From contig JALGPY010000003.1 of assembly GCA_023055425.1 (NCBI GenBank), positions 78,157,491 through 78,221,490 on the forward strand: 64,000 nt of DNA, given 5' to 3'. A program made the position numbers and the translations under genes. The number at the start of each line of letters is the position of its first letter. Position 1 is the stretch's first letter. Origin of the DNA: Linanthus parryae. Taxonomy: Eukaryota > Streptophyta > Magnoliopsida > Ericales > Polemoniaceae. The notes under the pieces were generated by a model, which worked only from the letters and a program-made list of their open reading frames with translations, searched no databases and was not told where the DNA came from. Positions 31,501-42,957 of the stretch are shown one piece after another.

Positions 31501-33338
31501 TGACGCAGATTCTTAACGCGTATGCGCAAGTGCACGGTCAAGTAATATAGGGGTGGTATTTCAACCCCGAGTTATCGATCCCACGAGGACAGACTTGAGA
31601 TTATTTAATTAGTTACTTATTTTAGAGTACGGTACAAGAGGAAGGGTTTGATTGATTTATGAATTAAAATAACAATTAAGCTAATATTTTTGTATTTTTT
31701 ATATTTAAGAAATAGATATGGAGAAACTAGGCAATCTCTAGATCACCTAGGGTTGTAGACGATTTTCGGATTATCTGAGCAACACGTTAACTATATTCTA
31801 ACTAAGCCGGGTAACAGCACAAACTATCTCCTATCGGTCTCAAGTCATTGTACTTCACGGTAGACTACAATCTCCTATCGGTCTCTTATGTCTACCGGTC
31901 TGTTCTAGTAGGCTAACTACATGCACGAAAACGGGTCCTTTCGGTCCACCGTTGCACGAAACAGTCGAATTTCACCTACCGAATCTACCCACACTAGCCA
32001 ATCCTAACACGACTCTTCTCAGTCTCAGTGATACGGGATTGATGCTCATATCTCATCCTAGCTATTTAAAGTCACTGTCGCGCACTTCACTAGCCAACTA
32101 ACGGTTCCGGTTAATTACTCCATCCCCATTAAGAATTAATCATAGATTATGAAAAATTGATTTAGAACTTAATCAACTTTAAGCATGATTCATCCTATGA
32201 GCAAACCCTAGTTCATTTATTATCAATTCCTATCTTAGTCGTGTCAATATACTAAGATCCTTAATAAGATTCAAGAACTAACATCCATTCAATAGAAGAA
32301 ATCAATAAGCATGAAACAAAGATTAAGAATCCGGAAAAAATCATCGTCTACATAACCCTAGGCTCTCTAGAGAAGCCTAACAATGGAGTTTAGCTAATAT
32401 TAATCAACCAAACAAAACTTACAAGTTTCTCCATACAAGATTTGAAAGAAGAAGAAGAAGAAGAAGATAAAACCCTAGATCTTCAATGGAGGAGGAATCC
32501 TCCTCTTGTGCGTGTCTCCTTCTTGATTCTACGTTGATGGCTCTTTCTTTCTCACATCCCTCTTTCTCTTAATATAGGGTGTATTAATTAATCATCAAAC
32601 AATAACCCTAATGCCCCTCCTTTTTGCCGTGAGTGCGCTGATCCTGCCTTCACATCGCACGATCACCTTATCCTGATCGTGCGATCTGCTGGATTGCGAG
32701 CTTCTATTCTTCTGTCTGATCGTGGGATCACCAAATCTGGTCCTGCGATATGCTGTTGATCCTAGGATCAACTTTTGAACCTACATTCCATTGAGTTTTC
32801 TTTTTTTTTTTCTCTAAAACCTTCGCCCAACTGATCGTGCGATCACATATTGTGATCCTGCGATCTGCTTCTGATCCTAGGATCAACTTTTGATCGTACA
32901 CTTCAGTGGGTTTTCTTCTTTTTTCTTCCGCTCAATTATTTTTAAGTCTTCTCTTGTACTCTTCATTGGGGTGTTAAGTGTCATTATCCAAACTTTCTAA
33001 AATGACACTTTGACCCCCTTTTTCCATATTTGTCCTCTTTTCTTCCAATTTCTTTCTCTCCCAAGCTTCCGCATATGTTCCGAAGTTCGTTTTCCTCCTC
33101 CTCTTGATCCATGAGCTCCGTTTTCTGTCCAACACAACACGAAAACACCCCGTGCGATCAAAAGTGACAAAATAAATGCAAATAATGTGAAAAACGCCCA
33201 GATTAACAATTTATCACTCAAAGCTACACTTATCCAATTTCCTCAAGTTCATAGTGTATTTCTAATATATTCAACCCCGAAACTACACAAAACGGTACAC
33301 AAACGCAGAAGAAATATAACTATAATATAGAGATATCA
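31501..33338 (-). repeat. LARD B 3' LTR
   Basis: It starts TGACGCAGATTC on the + strand and ends AGATATCA, so on the minus strand it runs TGATATCT...TGCGTCA. It contains a palindrome cluster (32640-32895): TTGATCCTAGGATCAA at 32756-32771 and near-palindromes GATCGTGCGATC at 32675 and 32833. A (GAA)n run lies at 32447-32469. It carries a 13-base segment missing from the 5' LTR near 31965. Confidence 0.9.
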
Positions 33339-33351
33339 AATCCCCCCACAC
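33339..33351 (-). other. Polypurine tract of LARD B
   Basis: On the minus strand GTGTGGGGGGATT directly precedes the 3' LTR, matching the tract of LARD A. Confidence 0.7.
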
Positions 33352-35183
33352 TACCTTTTTGCGCGTCCCGAGCAAAATAAAAAAAAAAAAAAAGAAAACT
33401 TTTCTCACACTATGATTTTCAATCCACCGAATTGAATTTAACTTCACTAGCCATGTGACACAAACAACACACACCCATGCAATCTACATGACTATACATT
33501 GCAACTCGATTATCAAACAATGCAAAAATTGAAACAACACCAATTTTTTTTTTCCAGTTAGAGATTGGGCAATCTTGCTATCACTAACCAAAATCATCAA
33601 GCTCTCACAAGTCTTTTTCCAAATTTTATAACCAATAGCAAGAAATTGAGATAAGATGATCATACGCACAAGTTCACTAAGGGGTCTCCAAACATCCACC
33701 ATAAACAATCCAAGACTTGGGCACGTCATTTAGCTCAGAGGAACTAGGCATCTCAAATTCTAAGATAGTCTTTCGTCGCCAAGTCATTTGAGGTTTTCAG
33801 ACCCTCTTAGCCGTTATTGCATTGAATGAAAATTGTCCCAGTGATGGGAGACACAACTCTGTGTAATACGGCTTGACTTTAATTTTCCTTAGACGCTCTA
33901 ATTGGATTGAATCCAAATTCCCCGCATGAACGGAGGCACATTAGGCTGTTCACTGTATCTAATCCAAGAGAAGATTTTGATTCTTTTTTTTTCTTCATTC
34001 TCTTCTGTTTCTTTTCAACCGTGCATTTAGAGCTACTAAGTGTGGGCTTTTTCGGTTAGCTCTTGAAACCGCCTTAAGGGATGGTGGTGCACACTCCCTA
34101 ACTTCACTTAGGCTAAAGCAGTGTACCACATGGAACCGACTCTACACGAAGGTCCACCCCAGATTTACAAGAGGCCACAAGTTTCCACTCGAAAACAGAC
34201 TATTCAACTCCTTAGAACTAAATCCTCCTAGCACAATAAAGGAACTAAAGGTGTGCCCTCGTCTTCATTCCACTTTTCTCTGATTACCCGGGACTTCCTT
34301 TCGTGAAACAGGTGCTCAAGATACTAAAAAATTAAAGACATCCCTACTACGATGCTTCCTATTCTCCGAGACTCTTTCATTGAACTCTCCTCAGTATCAA
34401 GCTTCATCAATTGCCCTTATTCTCAAAAAAAAAATTAAAATTTTTACGGATTTACTTTACTATTCTTTTTTCAATTTTTTCATATTTTCCTAGACTCTAT
34501 ATGCAATGGCCAACTCTACTAATCACATAACATTGGGTAGGGTGACTCAATAATGTAAAAGTGCCAACAATGCATAAAATACGCAATCTAACACAATATG
34601 ACACTGTATCAAACAATTGACACTAACCACACGTACTACACAATACGACACAACTACCTGTAACTGGCAATGCAAACAAAGACATGGCTAGTGAAAGTAG
34701 ATACAAACCCCCCCACACTTAAGCGTTTCGTTGTCCTAAACGAATTTAGAGATAAAATAAGAGGACTCATCGCTTAATTGTGTTGGCGGTGGATCTACCC
34801 AATTATCGCTCAAAATGTAGAACAGAGAGAGTTAGAGGTAACTGGGGTGCCCGGACCTACATCGGCACCGGTTCCGCAAAACTGCAACAAGAAGGGGTCT
34901 TGTGGACCGTTGACAGTATCCAGAAAAGTCTCAACTCGCGTCCGGATTCCGATGCGCCTACTCACATTCTCTATCACACGCATCAAGAAGGGGAACCCGG
35001 AGCGTCTTCTGTACCTGTGTCCCTGCGCACTGATTGGAAGAATTAACACAACTCTCTCTCACCCCTCAAAAATCAAATATGGAGAACTAATAGCAAAAAC
35101 AGAAACAAATTGCATCCTACTCTACATTGGGTTGCCTCCCAAGCAGCGCTTGTAATTTGAGGTCGACAGCCGACCCGGTTACC
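33352..35183 (-). other. LARD B internal non-coding region
   Basis: No coding sequence is supported. The block at about 34040-34210 is collinear with LARD A (about 3960-4120). A second stretch at about 34690-34740 ('ccccccacacttaagcg', 'tcgttgtcct') looks like an additional polypurine-like and family-conserved region. Open stretches at 34778-35155 occur in several frames and are not convincing. Confidence 0.5.
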
Positions 35184-36335
35184 TCAACCAAAAAGGATAG
35201 TGGAGACTGCTTTATCCCTCCGCTTCTTCTTCTTCCACCATCTATTCTCAATTACTTCGCGTGCACCCATGTGCTGCAAAGACGGTGGAGGATAATTGTG
35301 AAAGCTAACTCTTTTCATCTTGCAATTTATCTTCTTTATCAGCTTCCACCAAGTACCACTGGGCTCATATGCATCGTTCTCCATAAAGTTATCCCAGTAA
35401 TACCTCTTTGGTGCTAGATGCTCATCAAATGACCCATGCAAATTATCCAGACCCCCACACTTGGTGACTTCCAAATCCTTGACTATGGCATATGGATGAT
35501 CTATAGAATCGCCCATAGAACAAGAGATTGGAAGTTGCTCATCACATTCTTCCCCATAAGAATCCCCATACAATAACTGTTCCAGCTCATCACAGACTTG
35601 CGTGACATAGTATATGGAGAATTCATCATTAACCAGAGTCGGGGCTTTTACCTCAATATTACTGAGCACAAGTGTTTCACCAGCTTCATCGTCGTCACAC
35701 CACAGGCTTCCAATGCCGGCGTCTTCCCATTCATGCCAAGGATGTGAGGGAACCTGCGGTCTTGGCTCACAATACGACAGATCTTCCCATCTTGGGCACA
35801 CAGGTCCACCCCAGTCTGAATCGGAGTCTGAGTCCTCATAAATGGCAGAGTCCACCAATGGTTCCTGGACACTGCAGTCTTCGTTCAGCTCAGTTATCTC
35901 TTCTTCCACTTGTGGTGGTGATGATGAAGGTTCAATATGAGACTCACTGTCATGTGGCAAGGGCTCCTCTTGTGGATCTTCAATACTAGATTCCCCTGCT
36001 GTTGACAGTTTTTCTATTCGTTTCTTTATCCTCTCCAACATCTCCCTCACATATTCCCTACCTGTGGCTGAATCCTCTTGTGGTAATTGTGCATCTATGG
36101 ACAAAAATTTGGCGCACACTTCGATGTCATTCATAATACTACGCCGTTCTGCCATATCCGCTGATGAGTCTTCCTGGTGCTGATGAAGCTGGGGTTCATG
36201 TACTCGGCATGAGTCTCTACGGTCGTGCCAAATGCCGCATACATAGCACCAAGTTATGCATGCTTCCTCGTCTTCATGGTTACCCCTGCAGTGGAAACAG
36301 TAGTGGGGAACCGAATAACAGTCTTCGCTCCACAT
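35184..36335 (-). CDS. LARD B ORF: 383-residue acidic protein with two CX2CX3HX5C motifs
   Basis: Start Met is 146 bases after the primer site. The N-terminus has two tandem Cys-His motifs, C13-C16-H20-C26 and C30-C33-H37-C43, both spaced CX2CX3HX5C. The classic gag zinc knuckle is CX2CX4HX4C, so this is a variant spacing. Next come a basic, probably helical stretch (residues 90-115, REMLERIKKRIEKL), a long acidic Ser/Glu/Asp-rich middle with EDSDSDSDW (about 168), HEWED (about 200), a Cys-containing acidic region, and a basic C-terminus (WWKKKKRRDK). LARD A has a broken homologue in the same place. It lacks protease or RT motifs. A nucleic-acid-binding, gag-like role is an inference; no family is recognised. 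Confidence 0.75.
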   Translation of the reverse strand: MWSEDCYSVPHYCFHCRGNHEDEEACITWCYVCGIWHDRRDSCRVHEPQLHQHQEDSSADMAERRSIMNDIEVCAKFLSIDAQLPQEDSATGREYVREMLERIKKRIEKLSTAGESSIEDPQEEPLPHDSESHIEPSSSPPQVEEEITELNEDCSVQEPLVDSAIYEDSDSDSDWGGPVCPRWEDLSYCEPRPQVPSHPWHEWEDAGIGSLWCDDDEAGETLVLSNIEVKAPTLVNDEFSIYYVTQVCDELEQLLYGDSYGEECDEQLPISCSMGDSIDHPYAIVKDLEVTKCGGLDNLHGSFDEHLAPKRYYWDNFMENDAYEPSGTWWKLIKKINCKMKRVSFHNYPPPSLQHMGAREVIENRWWKKKKRRDKAVSTILFG

Positions 36336-36480
36336 GCTTAAATTGTCTCTTGCTTCCTGCGTTCCTAAGAAACAAAATCACAAGACACCCGTGAAGCACA
36401 TAGATATAGAATAAAAATATTAAAACTAAACTAAGATAAAAGTACTCTAAACTAACTACTAACAAAATAATCTACCGCTG

Positions 36481-36498
36481 TCCACGGCAACGGCGCCA
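36481..36498 (-). other. Primer binding site of LARD B, tRNA-Asp type
   Basis: On the minus strand it reads TGGCGCCGTTGCCGTGGA, one base off the Athila-type site, six bases from the LTR end. Confidence 0.85.
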
Positions 36499-36504
36499 AA
36501 AACT

Positions 36505-38335
36505 TGACGCGGATTCTTAACGCGTATGCGCAAGTGCACGGTCAAGTAATATAGGGGTGGTATTTCAACCCCGAGTTATCGATCCCACGAGGACAGAGTT
36601 GAGATTATTTAATTAGTTACTTATTTTAGAGTACGGTACACGAGGAAGGGTTTGATTGATTTATGAATTAAAATAACAATTAAGCTAATATTTTTGTATT
36701 TTTTATATTTAAGAAATAGATATGGAGAAACTAGGCAAACTCTAGATCACCTAGGGTTGTAGAGGATTTCCGGATAATCTGAGCAACACGTTAACTATAT
36801 TCTAACTAAGTCGGGTAACAGCACTGTCTATCTCCTATCGGTCTCAAGTCATTCTACTTCACGGTAGACTACAATCTCCTATCGGTCTCTTGTGTGTACC
36901 GGTCCGTTCTAGTAGGCTAACGACATGCACGAAAACGAGTCCTGTCGGTCCACTGTTGCACAAAACAGTCGAATCTACCCACACTAGCCAATCCTAACAC
37001 GTCTCTTCTCAGTCTCAGTGATACGGGATTGATGCTCATACCTCATCCTAGCTATTTAAAGTCACTGTCGCGCACTTCACTAGCCAACTAATGGTTCCGG
37101 TTAATTACTCCATCCCCATTAAGAATTAAGCATAGATTATGAACAATTGATTTAGAACTTAATCAACTTTAAGCATGATTCATCCTATGAGCAAACCCTA
37201 GTTCATTGATTATCAAATCCTATCTTAGTCGTGTCAATATACTAAGATCCTTAAAAAGATTCAAGAACTAACATCCATTCAATAGAAGAAATCAATACGC
37301 ATGAAGCAAAGATTAAGAATCCGGAAAAAATCATCGTCTACATAACCCTAGGCTCTCTAGAGAAGCCTAACAATGGAGTTTAGCTAATATTAATCAACCA
37401 AACAAAACTTACAAGTTTCTCCATACAAGATTTGAAAGAAGAAGAAGAAGAGGAAGATGAAACCCTAGATCTTCAATGGAGGAGGAATCCTCCTCTTGTG
37501 CGTGTCTCCTTCTTGATTCTACGTTGATGGCTCTTTCTTTCTCACGTCCCTCTTTCTCTTAATATAGGGTGTATTAATTAATCATCAAAGAATATTAATT
37601 AATAACCCTAATGCCCCTCCTTTTTGCCGTGAGTGCGCTGATCCTGCCTTCAGATCGCACGATCACCTTATCCTGATCGTGCGATCTGCTAGATTGCGAG
37701 CTTCTATTCTTCTTTCTGATCGTGGGATCACCAAATCTGGTCCTGCGATCTGCTGTTGATCCTAGGATCAACTTTTGATCCTACATTCCAGTGAGTTTTC
37801 TTTTTTTTCTTTACAACCTTCGCCCAACTTATCGTGGGATCACATATTGTGATCATGCGATCTGCTTCTGATCCTAGGATCAACTTTTGATCCTACACTT
37901 CACTGGGTTTTCTTCTTTTTTCTTCCGCTCAATTGTTTCTAAGGCTTCTCTTGTACTCTTCATTGGGATGTTAAGTGTCATTATCCAAACTTTCTAAAAT
38001 GACTCTTTGACCCCCTTTTTCCATCTTTGTCCTCTCTTCTTCCAATTTCTTTCTCTCCCAAACTTCCGCATATGTTCCGAAGTTCGTTTTCCTCCTCCTC
38101 TTGACCCATGAGCTCCGTTTTCTGTCCAACAGAACACGAAAACACCCCCGTGCGATCAAAAGTGACAAAATAAATGTAAATAATGTGAAAAACGCCCAGA
38201 TTAAAAATTTATCACTCAAAGCTACACTTATCCAATTTCCTCAAGTTCATAGTGTATTTCTAATATATTCAACCCGTAAACTACAAAAACGGTACACAAA
38301 CGCAGAAGAAATATAACTCTAATATAGAGTTTTCA
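36505..38335 (-). repeat. LARD B 5' LTR
   Basis: It is nearly identical to 31501-33338, with the same palindrome cluster at about 37640-37895. Its outer end reads TTTTCA on the + strand and meets the target duplication ATTGC. The inner end TGACGCGG lies next to the primer site. Confidence 0.9.
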
Positions 38336-38344
38336 ATTGCTACA

Positions 38345-38480
38345 AATAATACTTATTTATTAAATATACAGGACCAAACCCATATATAATGTGGTTAAAA
38401 TGGGTTTAAATGGGTTGCTCAAAATAATATTACTTTATTAAATATACAGGACCAAACCCATATATAATTTGGTAAAAAAC
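38345..38480. repeat. Tandem duplication, two units of about 77 bases, in the CACTA element
   Basis: The phrase TTAAATATACAGG-ACCAAACCCATATATAAT occurs at about 38360 and again at about 38438 with few changes. It lies just right of the LARD B insertion and has no coding content. Confidence 0.7.
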
Positions 38481-38656
38481 CCAATGGGTCAGACCCGGTT
38501 GCATGCATCTCTAACCAATTCCTTGAAGCAGCTTCATGCATATCTGTAACTGCAGTCCCTTTGGCTTCACAGATGCATGCCAGTTCAAGGTCCTCCCACC
38601 TCTCCCATTAATGATCCTTTAATCCACCAAATTGGACTGTTACGGAGGATCAACAC

Positions 38657-38664
38657 TATAAAAT
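38657..38664 (+). promoter_or_regulatory. TATA-like box upstream of the small Lys-rich ORF
   Basis: TATAAAAT lies in a context (CACTATAAAATCTCCC) typical of plant core promoters, 76 bases before the ATG at 38740. Confidence 0.4.
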
Positions 38665-38739
38665 CTCCCACCTCAGTTCTCTTTTGCCACAGATCTACAC
38701 ACAATCACCTTTTCTGTCACTAATCCCCCTCCCACTGAT

Positions 38740-38916
38740 ATGAGGCTACTTACAACTACTTTCAAGAAACTAGGGCAGCCAAGTTTAGTTATGAAATCCC
38801 CCGATAAGAAAGTGAAAAGAAAGAAAAGAAAAGGCAAAAGCACGAAGAAGATTCAGTCTGGTGGAAAGATTAAAGGGAAGGTTCAGAAAAGGGTTGCACG
38901 AGTCGAAGTCGAATAA
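38740..38916 (+). CDS. Small Lys-rich ORF inside the CACTA element, possibly captured
   Basis: Fifty-eight codons from ATG 38740 to TAA 38914. The middle is highly basic (SPDKKVKRKKRKGKSTKK), like a nuclear-localisation or nucleolar segment. The same frame stays open for a further 35 codons after the TAA (to TAG at 39022), ending in an Ala/Pro/Leu-rich stretch, so the ORF may be the 5' half of a longer protein broken by one substitution. A TATA-like box lies upstream. Base composition differs from the AT-rich surroundings. I do not recognise the family. It could be a captured host gene fragment or chance. Confidence 0.4.
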   Translation: MRLLTTTFKKLGQPSLVMKSPDKKVKRKKRKGKSTKKIQSGGKIKGKVQKRVARVEVE

Positions 38917-39944
38917 GCTATTGTTCAAGTTTATGATGTATTGCCATTAGCAATGCTCCCTCCTGCGGAAAACACTCATGTTTCCTCTGATGTTATTTTG
39001 GCCCTGCCTGCTCCTGCTCTTTAGTTGTTTTCCTTTTATCTTTTTTTTTTCATTTTCATTATGTAATTACCCTATCAGGCAGATTATATATTAACAGTGT
39101 TTTATAGTCAACTTATTCTTCGTGTTCATTTTTAGAATTTCAATTATTGTTTACAATCATTACCGGGCTCGAAAGTTGGTAATAATCGAAACAAAAATAG
39201 AAAACCAATTACTAATCAACCAGATTGAAGCCTAAAAGTATGCAAGCAACTACTAAAATCATCTAAGATTGAACTAAAAGAATGCATAAATCACAAGAAA
39301 ATCCAAACAGAGGACCAAACATAAGCATACCAGATCCAAAAAATCATTACAAGAAGAGAAAGGGTTTTAAGTTCATCTAACAGATCCAAAAAACTAATAA
39401 AACAAGAGAAAGGGTTTTCAGTTGCACCTTCTAACTTCCTTTGCCTGAAACGCCTGAAACCCGACACAAACCAATTCTTCCACGCTTAGACCGTCCACTT
39501 CAATCCCTTCAAAAACCCAAAAAAAAAATCAATTATCAACACAGAAAATCAACGAACCCTTCAAAATCGTCCATTTGGTAATGCTAAATAACTGGGCGAT
39601 TGTGTAGAAAAAAACGAAAAATCAAGGATTACAAATCATCTTACCGGATTTGCAGAGAAGGGTTGACGATTGTGTGCGATTGATGGAGAGCGGTCTTGCA
39701 GATCTTGTGGCTTCTGGGTGCACCGTTCCACCATTTTATCTTGATTCTCTCTTCTCTTCTCTCTATGTTCTCTTTTCTCTCTCTTTTCTCTCTTATTCTG
39801 GCTTATGAAATTGTGAAGGGTTTCATTCCCCAGACCTAGGGTTTTCTTTCTTCACTGGCGCGGGCTAAGCATATTTTCGCCCCAAAATTTGGTGGAGAAA
39901 ACAAACAATTTTGGGCATAGTGGGACACGTGTACATAAACACAT
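38917..39944. other. CACTA right internal region without recognised genes
   Basis: AT-rich sequence with a CT-rich tract at 39735-39805 and a short direct repeat around 'cagatccaaaaaa' (39330, 39381). Nothing coding is supported. Confidence 0.4.
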
Positions 39945-40260
39945 ATACGGCGAGATATCTCGTATTATAAGATAGATGCTAACAGTGTTAAATAAGGTCT
40001 CGTCGTTTCTGTTAAATATCATTTATGGGGATAAAGAAACGGCGCCGTTAGTAATAAATTCTCGCCGTTTATAATAATATCATTAACGAAGCTAATATTT
40101 ATTTTCGTTTCAGGCATAATTCTTGCCGTTTATGCCAAACTATATACGGGCCCACGAGAATAATAACTATCGCCGTTTATGCAACAGTAAATGGCAAAAA
40201 ATGCTCTTGCCGCACGAATTTTAGCATGACCTGCCATTTTTGTGTTCATTTCTAGTAGTG
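39945..40260. repeat. CACTA right subterminal and terminal repeats
   Basis: Repeated CTCGCCGTTT, TTGCCGTTTATG and ACGGCG phrases in both orientations lead to the perfect terminus TTTCTAGTAGTG at 40260. Confidence 0.75.
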
Positions 40261-41335
40261 TTAAGTCCATGTATGGGCTTAAACATTCCTCAAGACAGTG
40301 GTATATTAAGTTCCATCAGGATATTGTGACATATGGGTTTATAATGGTTGATGAGGATCACTGTGTGTATGCTTAATGCTCAGGAAATATGTTCATGAAT
40401 CTGTCTCTATATGTGGATGACATACTGTTTGGTAGAAATGACATAGGACGGCTTAAGACCACTAAAGGGTGGTTATCCTCTCGCTTCTTAATGAAGGATA
40501 TTGGTGAGGCAAGCTACATTCTAGGGATAAAAATCTTGAGAGACTGTTCCCAGAGACTTTTAGGATTGTCGCAATAGGGGTACATCAATAAGATACTTGA
40601 ACGGTTCAGAATGTGTGATGCCAAACCACATGATACTCCTATTTCTCATGGCAAGAAACTCAGCCTAGAAATGTGTCCCAAGACCCAACACGAGAAAGAC
40701 CAAATGGCCAAGGTACCCTACACAAGTGCTGTCGAAAGCCTTATATACGTTATGATGTGTACTAGACCCGGAATTTGTCACGCTCTCAATTTAGTTAGCA
40801 GATACTAGTCTGATCTCGGTGTTGAAAACTGGAAGGCAGTCAGAAAAATACTCCGATATCTCAAAGGTTCAAAGGTTTACGTAATGTTCTATCGAGGCTC
40901 AGAGCTTCGAATTGTTGGCAATAGTGATGCTGTTTGGGGTGGGGACCTACACGCACGCAAATGAAACTCATGCTACGTCTTCATGCTTGGTGGAGGAGCC
41001 ATCACATGGAGCAACAACAAGCAGACTTGCACTTCCCCATCGACCCTGAGAGTGTTTGGTTGAAAAGGTTTCTGGTCAGCTTAGGAGCGGTTAGCGAACC
41101 AAGACCATTTACCCTATGTTGTGTCGGTATGGCAGCCATAGCATGTGCTAAGGATCCTAAGTACCATAGTAAAGCCAAAAACAGAGATAAAGTATCACTT
41201 CATCAGGGAAGTGGTAGCTAAAGGAGGTATTGCTTTGGAACATATTCCTATGAGTCAGATGTTAGCTGATCCTATGACCAAACCCTTACTTAGAAACGTT
41301 TCATTTGTCATATTTGGAATATAGGACTGAGTAAA
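40261..41335 (+). pseudogene. Copia 3 pol, 3' part (RT end and RNase H)
   Basis: It resumes RT at KSMYGLKHSSRQWY, then, after stops, LYVDDILF (the YVDD box), GEASYILGIKILRD, VPYTSAVESLIYVM, TRPGICHALNLVSRY, and RNase H-like VGNSDAVWGG and GGGAITWSNNKQT, ending HIPMSQMLADPMTKPL. Stops occur at about 40376, 40574, 40806 and several times after 40960. It completes the polyprotein interrupted at 29183. Confidence 0.88.
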
Positions 41336-42542
41336 TGGTGAGTGAACTCTATATTTTATACTGATAAGTAATAGACTTTGATGATTGGGTTTTAATTGGA
41401 TTTGTTTTTATTATGCTGCATGATGATCGATACGTGTATGATATGTTGCATTTCTTACACTAGCATAAGAGCATGTCGCACAGACACGAGGTCGGCTCCC
41501 TCAAACGAGCAATCGCCTTTGTGATGCCCTAGATGGTGAGTGAAAGATGATAAAAGTTCCCGACAAGAGCTAGACGCTTATCATGAGAGTGAGACGCATA
41601 TCGTAAGAGCTAGACGCTTATCCTAAGATAAAGAAGATTGTCGAACGGAGTCAAATTGTCGCATTGGATACATTACAAGGTGAGATCGGTATATGTTCCA
41701 TTCAAGCATGGTTTAGACCCCAAACCATGTAAAGTCTGCGTAAAGACAGCCATATGCGAGAACTAATTTATGTGTGCAAATAGTGTGACATCTCAGTAGT
41801 CGGGTTAGTAGCCTAGATGGATACTGGACAGAGACTTGCAAAGTTGTCCTTAGACACAATACATGCGCTCCAATAAGATTTCAAACATTATGGCGTGTAC
41901 TCCCCAGGTAACGCGTGCTAAATTGGTGACATGAGGTGGTGAGTAAAAGTTGTCCCCGGGATTCCTCATCGTGTGAGCCTCGTCAATCATACGAATATGA
42001 TTGACACACTATACCCTTAGTACTTTTATGTATGTCGTGATGAGACGGTTTGGTGGTGCCACTTTAGCATGATACCTTACGACTGTGGATGATTCGGAAC
42101 TTCTTGACACTGCTAGGAAAGCAGCTGAGCTGAATCTAAGCGGCACATGGATAGAAGGAAGATTCTCATTGCATCACTTTTTGTTATTTTCATTGGGCCC
42201 ATCTACAAGATCCATCGGGGTCATGCAGGATATGAATATAAATGAGGGAGATGTGGACGCATTGGAGCAAAACCTATGAGACTAGGCATGTACTCATGGT
42301 CTACGAGACAACAATTCGATCAAATCTGGGGAATACGAGAGTTAGAATTCGCATTGAATTTCCAAAAGGGTTGAGTGTGACTGCTGCTAGCTCGTCTCGT
42401 ATGAGTTTAGAGTATGGATCTCCCAAAATACCGGTACTCTCAGCAGTCACACGCCACGACCACAAAATACTTTGTAGATTATTCAGTTGGAGATTGAGTG
42501 ATACCAAAGTAGCTATGCGCAACCCACTGTGCGAGTGAGAGA
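41336..42542 (+). other. Copia 3 spacer between pol and the 3' LTR
   Basis: No gene is supported. The phrase 'agctagacgcttatc' recurs in tandem at 41566-41620. A 12-base inverted repeat GTGTGACTGCTG/CAGCAGTCACAC lies at about 42376 and 42440. Short open frames at 42085-42540 have no recognised content. Confidence 0.5.
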
Positions 42543-42957
42543 TGTTAGAAAAATACGTGTAGCGCCAACTGGGTTGCTTATGTAATTAGTCACAAACCCT
42601 AAGGGGGTTACCTGCAAATAGACATAAACCCGAAGGGGGTCAGCTGTAATTAGCTATAAGTTTGTCTATATAAGGAGACATATTCCTACTGAATAAGACA
42701 CAGAAGAATAATCATTTTAATCTCTAGGATCCCTAGCCTCTCTCACTAACTTGCATTCAAAGGTGGAACGTGGTGTGAATCAGTTCGTTCATCCTAGTGA
42801 CTCACGCCATACTATTGGGAGCAAGGCGAAGACGTGTGAGAGCAAGCAACAACATTGATCTTCATCATCAGCTTCGTAGGAGCTAAGGAGAAGAGGTTAA
42901 CGCGAGAATCTTTTGCTTTAGTCTCGTGTTTTAGATCTATGTGTGATTAGAACAGAT
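42543..42957 (+). repeat. Copia 3 3' LTR, first 415 bases
   Basis: It begins TGTTAGAAAA and follows 23581-24000 closely, including the TATA-like box, then stops matching at about 42957, where LINE sequence begins. Confidence 0.8.

Larger units (their letters stand above)
31501..38335 (-). mobile_element. LARD B: complete non-autonomous Athila-like LTR retrotransposon
   Basis: Two LTRs of about 1.83 kb (31501-33338 and 36505-38335) are highly similar. A 5-base target duplication ATTGC flanks the whole element (31496-31500 and 38336-38340). The tRNA-Asp-type primer site lies next to the right LTR and the G-rich polypurine tract next to the left LTR, so the element reads on the minus strand. 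The 3.2-kb interior holds one intact frame of 383 codons and no pol. It is inserted in the CACTA element. The LTR similarity indicates a relatively recent insertion that must have used proteins of another element. Confidence 0.92.
29184..40260. mobile_element. CACTA-type DNA transposon, non-autonomous, with a nested LARD
   Basis: Ends are AACTACTAGAAA (left, one change from CACTACTAGAAA) and TTTCTAGTAGTG (right, perfect inverse). Both subterminal regions are full of short ACGGCGA/TCGCCGT repeats in both orientations (29250-29640 and 39945-40215), as in En/Spm elements. The insertion cuts copia 3 between RT residues KVCKL and KSMYGLK. No transposase frame is visible in the 4.2 kb that remain after removing LARD B, so it is non-autonomous. 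The 3-base target duplication is not preserved. Confidence 0.8.
23581..42957 (+). mobile_element. Copia 3: decayed Ty1/copia element split by a CACTA transposon
   Basis: The segments 23581-24000 and 42543-42957 are direct copies (the 'tgtagcgcc...ggtggaacgtg' block and the GTGTGAGAGCAAGCAAC phrase), so they mark the two LTRs. Between them lie a primer site, gag, protease, integrase and RT up to 29183, and the rest of RT and RNase H from 40261 to 41335. RT resumes in the same order after the 11-kb CACTA insertion. There are many stops and frameshifts. The 3' LTR is cut after 415 bases. Confidence 0.85.
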
